From: Pleodorina starrii
Lineage: Eukaryota > Chlorophyta > Chlorophyceae > Chlamydomonadales > Volvocaceae
NCBI GenBank assembly: GCA_030267565.1
Contig: BRXU01000004.1
Coordinates: 7,332,001-7,396,000 of the forward strand
Direction: 5' to 3'
DNA length: 64,000 bases
Of this stretch, positions 22,701-35,900 are shown in pieces. The notes beneath the pieces are model-generated. The model saw only the letters and a list, made by a program, of their open reading frames with translations, did not search any database and was not told where the DNA came from. The position numbers were made by a program, and so were the translations under genes. How positions within the stretch are numbered: the first letter of the stretch is position 1; each line of letters starts with the position of its first letter.

Positions 22701-25700
22701 GGAGCAAGTCATACTGGGGCTGGGAGACAAGAACAGGGAGCACGTGCCGTTCAGGTGGGGGCGGGGGAGAGGGGCGGGGGGATAAAAAGAAGATACCGCA
22801 GCAGAGACGGAGACGGCAGGGGCGGGGCGGGGGAGAGGGGAGAGGGCAGCGGGGGGTGCGGGCTGCCGGGATTAGGCAGGAAGGGAGGCGGGCAGACGGG
22901 GGGCAGCGGCCCGGGGTGGGGCTTGGGGTATCAGTCGGGGAGGCCGGGCGAGGGAGGGCGGGACCGCAATGAGCCCGCGCGAGCCGGGGAGGGGGCGGCG
23001 CGGGGCGGGGGGTGAGTCGGAGGGCGTTCCAAGAGCTTAGCGTGCCTGAGCCTGCGACCGCGTAAACTCTGCCGTCGGCGAACGCGGCTCTTGGCTAACC
23101 CTTACCCTTGTTGTTGTTGCTGTTGTTGTTGTTGTTGGTGCAGGTCGTGCAAGCTGACCCACGTGCTGAAAAACAGTCTGGGTGGCAACTGCCGTACGGT
23201 GCTGGTGGCCAATGTGTGGTCGGACGCTGCGCAGACGGACGAGACCGTGAGCACGTGCCGATTCGCTCAGCGCATGATGCGGGTCACGTGCGAGGTCAGC
23301 GCCAATGTGGTGCAGGACAGCAGCGTGAGGGTACGACAGCTGGAGAGGTGCGAAATGGACATGAATGGACTGGACTGGGGCGAAGCGAAGCGAAGCGAAG
23401 CGACCGAAAGCAGCCAGTCCTCTGTGTCTCTCTCTCTCTATCTGCCAGCCTGACCGCTGAGGGAAGCCCCGCAGAGGGACCAGTGTCCTTCGCAGCGCTG
23501 CAGTGTAGGGGAAGGGGAAGGGGGGCTGCAGCACCAGCAGCACCAGCAGCCAACGCCTCCCAGCGGCGCCGTGACGCGTTGCTACCTTGGTGCGCTCGGC
23601 CCGCCTGGCCTTCTGCCAAGTGGGCCTTCCATGCCTTGTCCTCCCTGCCTTGCCCCAACACGGCCATCTCCCCTTCGTCCGCATCGGCATCCTCCTCCTC
23701 CCCCACCTCTTTCTCCCCCCCCTCCCCCTCCCCCCCTCCTCCCCCCCTCCTCACCCCCCTCCCCCTCCAGGCAGGTGGCCGACCTGCAGCAGGAGCTGGC
23801 AATGCACGACGCAATGGCCATGCGCAGCGGGGTGCAGTACACGCCGTACAGCGACGCACAGCGCGGCGACCTCCGCGCGCGCGTGCTGGACTTCCTCATG
23901 GCCGACGGAGCTGCGGGGCCGGCGGCGGCGGCGGCGCCCGGGGCCGGGACCGGCAACGCAGCGGTGGCGGCGTCCGACAGCATCGAGCCTCTGGAGCTGC
24001 ACAGCCTGCGGCACATGAAGGAGATCCTGCTGGCATGTCGGGTAGGGCGGGATAGTGGTGGGGTGGCCGGGGTGGCGGGTGGGGCTGGGGCGGGCGGGAG
24101 GGAGGGAAGGGAGGGAAGTGCCGCTGGAGTGCAGGGCCGCTGTGGGTGGGTGGGTGGGTGCGTGGGCTCGGACCGGGACCAGTACCCCGCCTTCACGTCC
24201 ATCAAGTCAGCAAGCAGCAGCCCGTTACCAACTCCCACCCCCAACCCCACTCCCACCCATGCTACATTACCGTTTACTGGCTCCTGCCTATACGTGGATA
24301 CCCCCCCCCCCAACTCGCCCCGCCCCGCCCATGCAGCACCTGTACCGGGAGGCGCTGCGCGGCAGCGGCTTGCCGCGAGTGGCGCCCAGCCCCCCCGACC
24401 TCGACCCCGACCTCCACCCCGACCTCCCCGGACCCAGCGGCGGAGCTGGCCCCCTGGTCGCGACGGGCAGCAGGTCGGGGTCAGGGCTGGCGGCGCCGAT
24501 GCCGCAGGGTCGGCGGCCGTCGTCCTCGGGCAGCAGCGGATCTACGTTGGTGGGGGGCGGCGGCGGCGGCGTTAGGGGTCCCAGCGGCACCGGCATGGGG
24601 ATTCTGGACGGCGTGGGGCGGGCGGAGCGGCTGGGTGGCGCGGGCGTGGCGCCGGATGATGCCCGGCCGGTCAGCATGGGCGGCATGGAGGACGGCGGCG
24701 GGGGGATGAGTCTGGCGGAGCGGTTGCTGAGTCAGCAGGGCGCCGGGACGAGCGGCGGCGGGGCGGCGGCGAGGTCAGGGCCGGGCGCGGCGGCGGGTGG
24801 CGCTGGAGTGGTGGCACCGGACAGGTGAGACACGGCCTGTGGCCTGTGGGGCAATGTGGGCAACACGGTCAGGCCACGTACATGCCGCTGCTGCTGATTC
24901 TGCTGCTACCGCCACCGCCGCCGCTGCTGCTGCTGCCGCAGCTGCTGCCCCTACTGCTACCGCCGCTGCTACTGCAGCGTCGGTCATTACCAGTGCGCTG
25001 CTGCTGCTGGTGCTGGTGCTGTTGGGTGTGGGGTGTGGGGTGCAGGCTGTAGCCTCTTCGCGGCAAAGATGCGCCTGCCACTGCCTCGCCTGTCGGGCCT
25101 TGCCGAGTGCCGACCCAGCTGCCCGCCCTCCCTGGCGCTACCCCCCTCCCCCCGGGCGCCACTACCCCCGGCTGCCAGGCCGACTGCCCTGGAGGACTAC
25201 AAGGCGGGTCCGGGTGCCCTCAAGGCCCGCCTGCTGGCGGACAACCGGGCCAAGCTGCGGGCCAGTCGCAGTCGCGCCAAGGAGCTTGGTCTGGCGGTGA
25301 ATGGCGCCAAGCGGGAGCTGGACGGCCTCAAGGCGCGGGGGGAGGAGCTGAGGCGGCAGCGGGTGGCGCAGCAGGGCGAGGGCTCGCAGGTGCTGGATGC
25401 GGAGGAGTACGACATCCTGATGCGGATTAGGGAGCTCAAGGTGTCGTACAAGGAGAACTTCAACGAGCTGCAGGTGGTCAAGAGCGAGGTGGATTACACG
25501 CAGGTGGGCGGGCGGGCGGGGGGATGGAGGGGTGGGGATGGTGAAAAAGAAGATACCGCAGCGGAGGGACGGAGACGGTGTTAGCGGGGGTGGGAGGGGT
25601 TGGGGGTTGGGGGTGGTCATAGGGTACCGGTACGACAGTCCAAAGAGGCAAAGGTAAGCTGACAGGCTAAAGAATGTAAGGGGGGAAGCGTCCATGGAAC

Positions 25701-26468
25701 AGGGTCCAATTGAAGTACGGTACCAGGAGTGGAGCAGGAGGGCAGACGGTGGGGAGGGTGGTGCTGCTGTCGCGCCTGGTTGGCTGGGGTGGGGTGGGGT
25801 GGAGTTTTGGGTAGCATCGCTCCGTTTGCTCTGATTGTTGCGAATGTCGGCACCCTTTCTCTTGTCGCGCCTCCTCAACCTTCTCTCCTGCACCACCACC
25901 ACCGGGGGGGGAAACCGCGCAGGGTCTGGTGGATCAGTGCAACAAGGAGCTGCTGCTCGAGTTTGCAGAATGGTACGAGAACACGTACGGCAGACCGCCG
26001 GATGGCGATGGCGGCGGCGGCGACGACGGCGACTCCCCCCGCGGACCTCCCGCCGCCGCCACGGCGGCGACGGCGCGGCCCACCGCAGCCGCCACAGCGG
26101 GCGCCCGATACCCGCCGCCGCCCCAGCAACCAATGGCGGCAGCCGGCGCCAGGACCCCCGCCGTGGCGCCGCCGTCGCCCAGCGGCTCCGCCGTCTCCGC
26201 CGCCAGCAGCCGCGGCGGCGGAGCCGCCTCCGCCGCCTCCTCCGCCTCCGGCTCTAAGCCCCGTTCCGGCGGCAAGGTCCCTCTGAGCAGCCTGGTGTGT
26301 CAACCATCCGGTGAGGAGCTGGCCAGTCCGCAGGCGATGGCCTACTACAGCGCCCAGCAGATGCTGCTGCAGAAGACCACGGGGGTGGCGCACAGGCCCG
26401 GGAGCGTCAAGAAGACGAGGCCCACGGCGGCGTTTGGGGGCGGGGCGCGGCCGGGCGTGGGGACGTGA
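19798..26468 (+). CDS. KIF9: Kinesin-9 family motor (KIF9-like), complete
   Basis: A microtubule motor of the kinesin-9 family, which acts in cilia and flagella (algal KLP1 sits on the central pair). Thirteen exons: 19798-19881, 19980-20054, 20402-20452, 20761-20833, 21151-21293, 21846-21998, 22235-22336, 22570-22754, 23144-23330, 23775-24041, 24337-24824, 25179-25503, 25923-26468. All phases join to 892 codons plus TGA. ATG 19798 is the first ATG in frame with the kinesin beta-1 strand ([11 protein letters not shown]). The N-terminal motor is followed by coiled-coil segments and kinesin-9 tail signatures ([29 protein letters not shown]). Exon 11 (163 aa) is a Gly/Pro/Ser-rich insert. The symbol is used at subfamily level: the tail resembles animal KIF9 more than I recall for KLP1, so this may be a second kinesin-9 paralogue. 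Confidence 0.93.
20297..20394 (+). repeat. (TTCC)n microsatellite in kinesin intron 2
   Basis: About 24 uninterrupted TTCC copies that end seven bases before the acceptor AG of exon 3. The array doubles as the polypyrimidine tract of that acceptor. Confidence 0.97.
21698..21796 (+). repeat. 14-bp tandem repeat in kinesin intron 5
   Basis: Seven perfect copies of the 14-bp unit GCCGCCTGGACCCA, about 50 bp upstream of the acceptor of exon 6 (21846). Confidence 0.95.
22781..22818 (+). repeat. Dispersed intronic element, copy in kinesin intron 8
   Basis: Contains the core GAAGATACCGCAGC followed by GAGACGGAGACGG. The first 19 bases of the core region are shared with the copy at 25541. Confidence 0.7.
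25541..25584 (+). repeat. Dispersed intronic element, copy in kinesin intron 12
   Basis: The fullest plus-strand copy: AAAAAGAAGATACCGCAGCG, then GAGGGACGGAGACGG, then TGTTAGCG. It sits in the intron between exons 12 and 13. Confidence 0.7.
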
Positions 26469-29400
26469 TGCGGAAGGCTGCTCGGCTAGCTTGGGGGCTG
26501 GGGGAGTTAAGGTTGCGCAACTGGGCGGGGCGTCGTTGTGCAGTGCTGGCTGTTTCGCGAAGGGTCCAGGAGGGGGGTCTGCGGGCGGCGGCGACCCCCA
26601 GTACGGTACCCCACATGCATCACCAGGGGCCTCCGTCCGTCCGTCCGTCCATCGGCCCGAGGTACGAGGTATAGCGCGGAGTCTTCTGTGGCTGGCTGAC
26701 GGGTACAGCCACGAAAGGTTCCGAGCTGACCGGATGTGGGCCCTCCGAGGGGACGGGCGGGGGGGGGGGCGGGGGCGAGAAAGCGCCACCAGCGCACCGG
26801 CCCACCGGCCGGGTGTACCTGCTTTTCCCGTCGGACAGGGGCGGCGGAAACGGCTGACCCACGGGGGGGGGTGCACAGCCGCTGGTGCACAACAGCGGGT
26901 GCCGTGCAGCGGCGGAGCAGCCGCGTCGGTTGGCCCGGGGGGCGGGGGGGTGCACAAAAGACCTCAACAGCTCATGAACCGACCGCACACACCAGACGAG
27001 TGAGGTCTCCAATCAGCTCCACACGCAGCAACAAAGGCCCGGCAGCTCGACAAGACACCAACGGGGTGGGTGCAGACGTGTGCGCCGCAACGCCCGCGAC
27101 GCTGCAGGTTCACGCTTCGCACCCGGGCCCAACAGCCCTTTCCTTTCCAACGCCACCGGCGCACAAACCCCCGCATCAGGCCCCCGCCCAGCGCACTGAG
27201 GCAGCATGGGTGTCCCAGGCACTGAGGCATGACGGGCTGTTCCGGTGCAGTCTAGTCCATAGTCCGATCCAATGTTGCCGCCAAAGGAAGCCCTCTGGGC
27301 CCGAGTCCTCCGACAGAGAACCGGGGGAAGGATGCAAGGGCGGGGTGTGACATGATACCGCAGGGTACGACAGCCGGGCCGTGGGTTGACGGCTCGGGGG
27401 GGGAGGGGGGTTGCGGCATGGCCAGGGCCCGAGAGTCTCCGTCAGCCCTGAGTGCAGTACATATCGCAGTGCTCAAATCCCAACAGCAGTCACAAGGAGA
27501 AACATATGACAAGATGGAAGAAGGCATATCGAGCAGGGTCTCCTCCACTTTCCACGGTCCGAGCACCACATGCACGCACACACAGCTCTCAGTTACGACA
27601 CGTCCCACGTATTCATACAAGGTGTACGAGCCGAGACGACAGAGCCAGGGGCTCTGGCCGGTCAACAGCCCAAAACGCCAGCAGAGGCAATGGCCTCCAG
27701 CGCCCGCGCAAACACTCATGGCGGCAACAAACCGAGGCTTTGATAATCACACGCGCTCCCTTCGCCGGGCAATGAGACAGCAAAACGCTGGACGTAACCC
27801 TATCGCCCGCATTCAATTCAGATCGCACGTCCGTATGGCCATACACCTGTCCCCTGTCGTCGTCCCCGTCCTCGTCGTCCCCGCTAATTTCCAATTGTCA
27901 AAAAGATCTTTACTACCCCAGATCAGATCAGGTGAGGTAAGGCCGGAAAAATAACTTATACCATCAAGTCTGACACTGCGACAAACAAAATCTTGCCGAC
28001 CACCAACGAAAGGTCACCTCCCTCCAAGTCACGACCTCCTGACCTGCCAATCTCGTGTGTCCTGGTCGCCCTCCCGCAATCGCCCGGTCACCGTCCAAGA
28101 TTCAGCGCCTCCACCGGGTCCAACCACTTTCCCCGCACCGGATCCCCCCGCCATCACCCGACAGCGCAACAGCGCTCGGGTGCGGCTCGGTGCACAGACT
28201 GCCCCTCACCTCCCCACCGCTCCAACCCCACATCGATCCTCCTCCGGAAGCAACGGACGGTCGGCTTGCCAGAATTGAAGTGAGCGCCAGTGGTTCATTG
28301 GGGCCTCGCCTCAGCAACAGCGGTCTGCAGTTCCACCCCAGCTCCCCGGCAAAGCGCGGCTTTTGAAGGAGCTCCTGCTCGGTTTCTTTTTATAGAGAGC
28401 CCTGCCGGACATGTGCGAGATTTCCGGGCGACCGCCCGCGCCGCGCCGCCGCCTGCGGGGCCACCGCCTCATGTTTATGCGCGCCCTGGCATCTGCGAAT
28501 ATGGGTACGTCTAAAGCAGCACTACCTCGGCGCCGTCATGCCTCTCTCCGCCCCCCACGCAGCATCACAGACGCGCACACGCCCTCGAGCCTTTCCCCGC
28601 CCTCATATCACCGTCATCACAACCGAGTGTCGCCATTAAGTTGAAGCCACTGACCCCTACGCCCCCACCCCTAAGCGGTGCCGCATGTCGGTCCGGCTCA
28701 CTCGGGGAGGAGGGAGGGGGAAGGGGAACATCAACCTCGGTAGGCCAGGCCACGTCACGTAAAAACCCAGTCGCGTAGGGGCCAACAGTTTATTCCTAAA
28801 GCTTTGCGGACCGCTTATCGCACACTCGAGCAGGTGCCCGCTAACCCCCAACACAATTCGCCGGATGGGCAGAAAAACTTTCAACTATTCCCTGTCAACT
28901 GTCAATTTGGTATCGCGGCACGTCCCGTTGCCGCAAACAGTTCCATCCGTTCCTCTTCTCCCAACCTAGCCGGCGTCAACCCACCATTCCAGCCATCTCC
29001 CCCCCGGTGCTTCAGTCAACCGCAGTCCGGACGCCACCTCGTAACCCGAAGCCCCGATCCGTCGCAAGTGAGGATAATAAGCGGTTGTTACCGTACTCAA
29101 ATATCACTCTTCAGCGAGATGCCTCCAAGGAATATGCCCATTCCCTCGACGGAAAAGGTCTTTAAAAAATTTCGACCCCAACCTAAAAGCCAGCCACGCC
29201 ACGAGCCTTTCGGCAGCAATGCCGGTACCGAGCCCACATTAAGAGCGGGTGCGCTTCGGGACTGACTGGCTGATTTACGGTACGAGTCTTGGATCACATC
29301 GGCGAACCAGTCGTATTCATCATTAAGCTCGTCCATAACGAGTTCACAAATCAAATAACGCGAGCATGCAAACTGTCCTCTGCCGCCATGCACGTGTGGT

Positions 29401-29986
29401 TGCGATTGGACGCTAACGCCGCAGGGACGTGAAAGCGGTACCGGTCCTGGACGCAGCTCGGCTGGGGGCCAAGTGCGGCGCTGTTCGGGCTCGCCGCCCG
29501 CCAAGACATGCAGCGCAGCGCAGCGGTTCCCACTGCGCAGAGACCCGACCAGCCGCCAGCTACGGCATGGCACTGTGCGTTATCCAGCCCCGCCCCGCCC
29601 CGCTCCGCTCCGCTCCGCAGGCTGTGACAACCCTCACGGGCCCTCAGCCTTCAGCCCCAGACCCATGGGCCTGAATCTCTTGTCCCAACACGTCTGCATA
29701 TTTATTCGTGTCAGTATATATATATCGGTATAAAGAGCATTGTTGGTGTATGGCCCCAGCTCCCGCCGCACCGCAGCCTGCCTCCGGGGTGGGGATGGGG
29801 CGATGGTGGTGTAGAGTGCCCCCGCCCTTTCGCTACCCCCTAAACACGCATACCCCCCGAGGCGACGGCTGAAGGCGTGCCCCGCCCCAGTTCCCGCCCC
29901 CCGGCCCCGTCACCCTGGCCCCCACCCCGCCACCACACCCCCCTCCTCCCCATTTCCCCCTGCCCCTCCACCACCCCCCAAGCTCC
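26469..29986. other. Gap between convergent kinesin and TmcB genes
   Basis: 3.5 kb that should hold both 3' UTRs. I found no TGTAA for the kinesin and no TTACA (the minus-strand form) for the TmcB gene close to their stops. GC drops after about 27,480. A 158-codon minus ORF (29097-29573) with a short acidic stretch and several poly-Pro ORFs near 29,880-30,120 have no supporting features. No RNA gene was recognised. Confidence 0.5.
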
Positions 29987-32900
29987 TCACCCTCCCCCAC
30001 CTCCCCCTCCTCCTCCTCCTCCCACTAAGGGACTGGCCGGCGGCATGCCCCCACCTCTTCCCCCACCCCCTCCCGCCCCACCCCCACCCCCACCACCCCC
30101 TCCTCCCCCGCCCCCACTCCCGCCACCATCCCGCAGCAGCACTCGCACCACGATGCCCTCAATATCCATCTCCGGTGGCAGCTCCGATAGCATCCTCGCG
30201 ATCCGCTGCGTCTCCACCCGGTTGGCCTTCACGAAGGGCCTCAGCTGCAGAAAGATGAAGGCCACCGCCAGCAGCCAGGACAGCACCAGGCTGAAGATCT
30301 GCATGAGACTGACCTGGCCGTACACCCGGTGGATGTCCGCGAGCAGGTTCTGGGACACCGTGGTAGCGCCCATCTCCACATTGCCTGGAGGAGGGGAGGA
30401 GGAAGGGGAGGGGAGGGGAGAGGGACGGGGAAGGAAACCGCAGCGCGGGGGAGGGAAGGAGGCGGGGAGGGAAGGAGGCGGGGACAGAGGCGGTGTTAGG
30501 CACGAGCGGAGGGAGGGAAGGAGGAGGGGAAGGAGGAGGGGAAGGAGAAGGGGAAGGAGGAGGGGAAGGAGAAGGGGAAGGAGGAGGGGAAGGAGGAGGG
30601 GAAGGAGAAGGGGAAGGAGAAGGGGAAGGAGGAGGGGAAGGGCAGGTGATGAGTTGAGACTCGGGGCCCCGCCTGTCCCGCCTTCCGTCCGAATCGTCGC
30701 AAAGCTTCCCACAACAACCACTTCTGACGGATCCATGCCATGTTGCCATCTTCCCAACGCTTCCCGCCCTCCCTCCCCCCTCCCTCCCTCCCCGCTCCCC
30801 GCTCTCCCAGCCTCACCCTCCCCCTCCAGCATGATGTAGTCTAGGTGGGTGTTGTTGAGGGACAGCTGGTGGGCGGGCAGGCGGGTGAGGTAGGCCACAT
30901 CCTCTTTGAAGCGCTCCACCATCATGCCCACACCGTGCATGATGGCCTGCGCGGAAGAGGGGGGCAAGTCGTGTGTGTGTGTGTTGTGTGTGTGTGTGTG
31001 TTAGCGTGCGGGTCCTGCCCTGTACCGCAGCGCATATGCCAGAGTTCACACACAGGGCATTGGAAGCGAAGGGACACACCGCACCGCACCGCCCGCTCGC
31101 CCCCCCCCCCGACCCCATCCATCCATCCATCCCTCCATCTAGAGGGCCAGTCGCCAACTGGGAACACAGCATCCGCCACCCCGCCGGCGCCGCCCCAAAC
31201 CGCCCCCCCCCAACCGTTCCAACCGTCCAAGAGGGCACCCCCAGGACCCCCACCCCAAACCCGCGCACCCACTCACCGCGTAGAAGGGGCCATCACTGGG
31301 GGGACACATCGCGTCCGTCACTGCGCAAACACAAACATGCGGCCGGCGGTGAGCAGGAGCATGAATTTGGGGTAATGCACGTGCACTTCACGGGGGCGGC
31401 CGTATCCGCCCAGAGGCGAGTGCTGCGCGGCGGCGCATTCGGATCGGGACCGGGACCGGGAACTGGAGCGATCACAGCAAAAGCAACGGCGGCAATCAGT
31501 GCGCGGGCAGCGAGCAGAGACAGTGTTTGTCAGGTGCAGGTGCTGGTTCTGGAGGGCCGACCCCTTGCCAGCCAGACCTCCTAATCTGGCCTGCCAGAAA
31601 TGAAAGTACTGTATATTGTGTTGTCCAAATCAGGCAATTCCAGTGGGGGGTTTCCACGAAGGCCGCCACAGACCGTGCACCCAGGGCTGGACTGACGCGC
31701 CCACACTTGCCTGGGGCAGTCACACCAACCCGCACCTCTCACCTCCCGCTCCCGTCGTGCCTGCCAGGCAACCGTTTATGCGGAATGCCTGGAAGGCAAT
31801 GTCCTTGTCGCTGAAGGTGCTGGCCACCTCGCACATCCGGAAGCGCCGGTCCTGTCGTATTGTGCCGTTCGCGCCGTACAGCACCACATCCCACTCGGTC
31901 TGCGGGCCGGACGGCGGGCAATGCGGGCGGATGACAGATGGTGTGGATAGCCTAGCAACACTAGCACACTGCTAGCACAACCTAGCACAGCCTGGCACAG
32001 CAAACCCTAGGCATAGCAACACTAAGCGCAGCCTAGAATTGTCGCGGACCGCGAATGGCAGGCTGGCGGGCAGCCTCGCGCGTGCTCCTCCCCACCCCCA
32101 ATCCCCCGAATCCGGGCCTCGACACACAGCGCCCGGTTCTGAGCTCTGCCTCGAGTCCAAGGAGCAGCCCTGCTTCGCTTCCGGCGACCCCGCCGCTGCT
32201 GCCCTCCAGTGCGCCTCAGCTCGCAAAAACCCTAAAACCCTCAAAACCTAAAAACCCCTTACCTCGAAGGACCGCAGCTCGTGCTCCAGTATGGGCTGCA
32301 TCAGAGCTCTGCCCTCATCGCTGCTCTGGCTGTTGAGCTGCAGGCTGTACAGAATGAGTCGGTGCTGCGTGGGGGGGTACAGCACAGCACACAGCCCAAG
32401 CAGGCAAACGCCGTTGCGGGGCAAACGAGGGGGGGAGGAGGAGGATGGGGGGCGCGGTGAGAGGATGCAGCGGGGGACGGTGACGGCGAGCTGTGCGGCC
32501 GCGAGGGTTTTAAGGTTTTTAGGATCTTAAAAGGTTTTTTAGTATTGTTTTAAGGTTTTTAGAATTTTAGGTGTTGTTTTAATTTTTTAAATTTTTTGTT
32601 TTTAGATTCTTTATTTTTAGATGTTTTAGATGTTTTAGGCTTTTGTTTAGAATTTTAGGATTTGTTTTAGGTTTTAGGGTTTTATGATTTTTTGGGTTTT
32701 TAAGGGTTTTTAGGGTTTAGGGTTTTTAGGGTTTTAGGTTTTATTCCGCGAGGGTTGGGTTTTAGGGTTTTTTAGGGCTCTGGGAGGGAGGGTCGACAAC
32801 ACGCCGAGGCCGGGGATGGGAACTCATCGCGCGCAGAACCGGTTACAGCATTTGCGACCCGACTTCGTGCCTTCCTCCCTCCCTTCCTTCCAAACGTTCC

Positions 32901-35900
32901 GGGGCAATCAACAACGCAGCAGCCCCACAGCAGGAGGGGGGCGCAGCAGCACCGAGAGAGGCACTTGACGGAGGGAGAGGCTGAGAGGGTAAGCGCCGCC
33001 TTAAGGACGTTGCTGCCGCGCCCACCACCACCGGCAGGGAAAGGGTGTGTTGGCGTTACCCCGCTACAAGCTGGCTGGCGGGCTGGTCGGCCGGCGGGCA
33101 GGCCTGCAGCCATCTCATCCCCACAGCCGCCCACTACAGGTACCAAATCTTGTGTTACGGTCAGACTGCCTGGCGACTGCTGGATTGGTTCGCCGACGGC
33201 GCCTCCCTTCCTTCGCTTGCGATCCGTAAATTTTGACATCCGGGCGCTCACCATTCGGACGATGGCAATGTTGTGGGCACTCAAGAGGGCGAGAGGCTGC
33301 TGCGCGTCTTGCAGCAACAGGAAGCCTGCGACGTGGGCGGAGGTGGGGGTTGGTGGGTAAAAGAAAACGGCCCGGGACGAGGGAACGCAACGCCCGCCGT
33401 GGGGGTTGGTGGGGGGCGCCCGCCGGGGTAGAGGGCGCCGAGGCACAATGCGCGGAGCTGAGGGGGAGAAGGACGTTAGCCACATGCGCCGGGCACCCGG
33501 GCTGCTGGTCCACACCAATCACCGGAACCCATTCCTCCATAAACCGGATCCCGCGATAAAGGAAGCGCACACCCCCAACGACTCGAACTCCAACTCCCCA
33601 GCACACCAGCCGCCGAAAACAAGGCACCTCGGGGACAAAGTGACCTCCCCGGACTAAATGCGGATCCGCAGCCGACTCACCGATGGCGTAGAGGATGCAA
33701 ATGAGCACTCCCCACACCACGAACGGCGCCAGAAGCGACACCGAATCGTGGTTGGAGGGCACCAGCTGCCGCCGCTTGTTGGGGGAGCTGCTGCCGCCGC
33801 CGTGGCCGTGGCCGCCGCTGCCTCGGCTGTTGCGGCCGCCGCTGCCGCCCGGCGTTGGCGGTTTGTTCTGCGCTGCCGCGGCTGCGTCTTTTCTGGAAAA
33901 GCCGAGGAGGCGGCGCAACATCCCGTTTCCTGCGTGTGTGAGTGTGCGCGAGTGCATGGCAGGGTGGTGCGCGTGTGCAAGCAGAGGGGGGCCGCAGGCG
34001 GTGCGGGACGCGGGTGGGGTGGACGCGACAGGCGCGAGCTGCGCAGGAACCTCAGCAACCAAAAGGACGGGGTGAGCGGCGCGGGCTGCGACACACATCC
34101 GGGCAAGGCCCACCCCATTCCCTGTCCACCCCACCCACACGACCACCCACTTCCCATCCCTCAGCTCCGTCCTCCGCCACCGCCACGTCCACAGCCCGGC
34201 GCAACAACCCATCCCAACCGCCGCCCCGCTCCAAAACCCCCAAAAGGCCGAGCCACCCCCCTTATCCAGACCCTCCGTCCTCGTTCCCCCGATGTGGATG
34301 CGCACAGCAGCACCTTCCCTCCCGGCTGCGATGTGATGCACACATGCGCCCTCTCTCTCTCCCAACTCACCGCCCGTGGCGGCTGGTTTCCCTTGGAGGT
34401 TGTTCTTGGCAAGCAAGTTGAACCCGGGCGCGGGCCGACCCGTGGCGGCCTCCACGGCCGCCTGTTCCGCAGTGTCCTCATCGGAGGAGGCCTGCAAGGG
34501 CGGGGGGAGGGGGCGGGGGCGGGGGAGGGGGTTGGCGTGAAAGAAACTAGACATTGAATGGGGGTGGATGATGAGGGAGACCCCCTGCGGTGTGTTCGAG
34601 TGGTTGTGTGATCGCGAAGGCGAAGACCCGCGAAGGAGAATCAACGGGCGGGGCGGCAAAGGCGAGATCAAGCCAGGGGCGTAAAGCGTTGCGGCTCTGC
34701 GTGCGGTGGGCTGATGGCGCTTCATGAGAGTACGTGAAGGGTAATCGGGAAAGGGGCCGAAGCACGGGGCGAAGGGGCGGGGGCAGCTGCCGTCCATCCG
34801 TTTGTCCATTAGTTCACGGGTTGGCCCGGAGGTGGCCCAGAGGGTGAGCGGACAGCAGAGCAATCAAAGCCGTCCGTCCCTGCGCGCTGTGTGTTGCGTG
34901 TTGTGTGTTGTGTGTGGAGCTATCGGGTCTGGCCAGGCGGATTGCACATCGTAACGACAACATGCATTCCAAGCGCACTGTACGGACGACGCCCGCATGG
35001 TGCAACGAATAAGGCTCCTTTGCGAACCAGAGGAGCACAGCGGTCGCGGCGGCGGCGGCGCGTACCTCCGCATCCGAGTTGTCGGTGACGGCCACGGATT
35101 TGGAGGCCAGTGCGCGCAGCAAGCCCACGGGGACCAGCCTGCAAGGGCAAACACATACACGTGGGAGGTGGTGGTGGCGGTGGTGGCGGCGACGACAACG
35201 GTGCGACGCAGGCTTCGCGGGGGTAGTGCAAGCAAGACGCAGCCGCAATGATGGAACGAAGACGACGTATGCGAACGGACCCCGCGACGGGTGAGGAGGA
35301 AAGCCGTCGTGGGGTTGCGTGGACGGCAGTTACGATACGGCCCTCGTAGGAACAGGAATACCGAACACAGCCTGCTGGAGCGCGCGCGACCCACAGCGGC
35401 CACACTCAGCGGCTCCCTCAGCTTCAAATCCACAGCCGCTAACCCCTCCCCCATTTCCCCCCCCAACACACACGCATCTTTCCACCGCAGCTTCCACCCA
35501 TCCTTCCCTACTCCCCGAACCCAAACACCAACACCACGAAAACCCTAAAACCCTCAATGCGAAACTCCATGCGCCAGCCAGCAGCAGCTACGGCACACCT
35601 TCCTTCCCCCCACCTCCCCTTCCCTTCCCCAACCCTCCCCACGCAGATCCAGATCCAGATCCAGATCCAGAAATCCCACCAACCAACCAGGCACAACGCA
35701 CCCCCCCTGAAGCCTGGACCCACATGAACAACGAGTAGAGGCCATAGCGCTGCTGCGACACCCGGCGTTGCAGCCACCACATGTAGACCAGCAGCATCAC
35801 GCACACCACACAGCCCTGCAGTATGAGCATCACCAGCTGCAGCCGATTGACGTCGTTGGACGCCTTGATGGCCGCCGCAGTCAACTGCAGCAGCGCGTCG

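Larger units (their letters stand above)
19798..23330 (+). other. KIF9: Kinesin motor domain (exons 1-9)
   Basis: N-terminal motor domain of about 350 residues. The P-loop GQTGAGKT spans the junction of exons 4 and 5 (residues about 92-99). Switch I NRESSRSH is in exon 7 (about 206-213) and switch II DLAGSER in exon 8 (about 241-247). The microtubule-facing block [19 protein letters not shown] spans the exon 8/9 junction. No catalytic residue is missing, so ATPase activity is expected. The neck follows in exon 9, with the diagnostic QQELAMHD block opening exon 10. Confidence 0.93.

Noticed and set aside
29097..29573. 158-codon minus ORF with an acidic stretch (ELNDEYDWFADVIQDSY)
   Set aside because: The acidic part briefly suggested a transposase fragment, but no catalytic or DNA-binding motif accompanies it.
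29877..30839. 320-codon plus ORF rich in Pro and RRGRRRG
   Set aside because: It is antisense to the last TmcB exon and the polypurine intron; the minus strand has the conserved helix and phase-joined exons.
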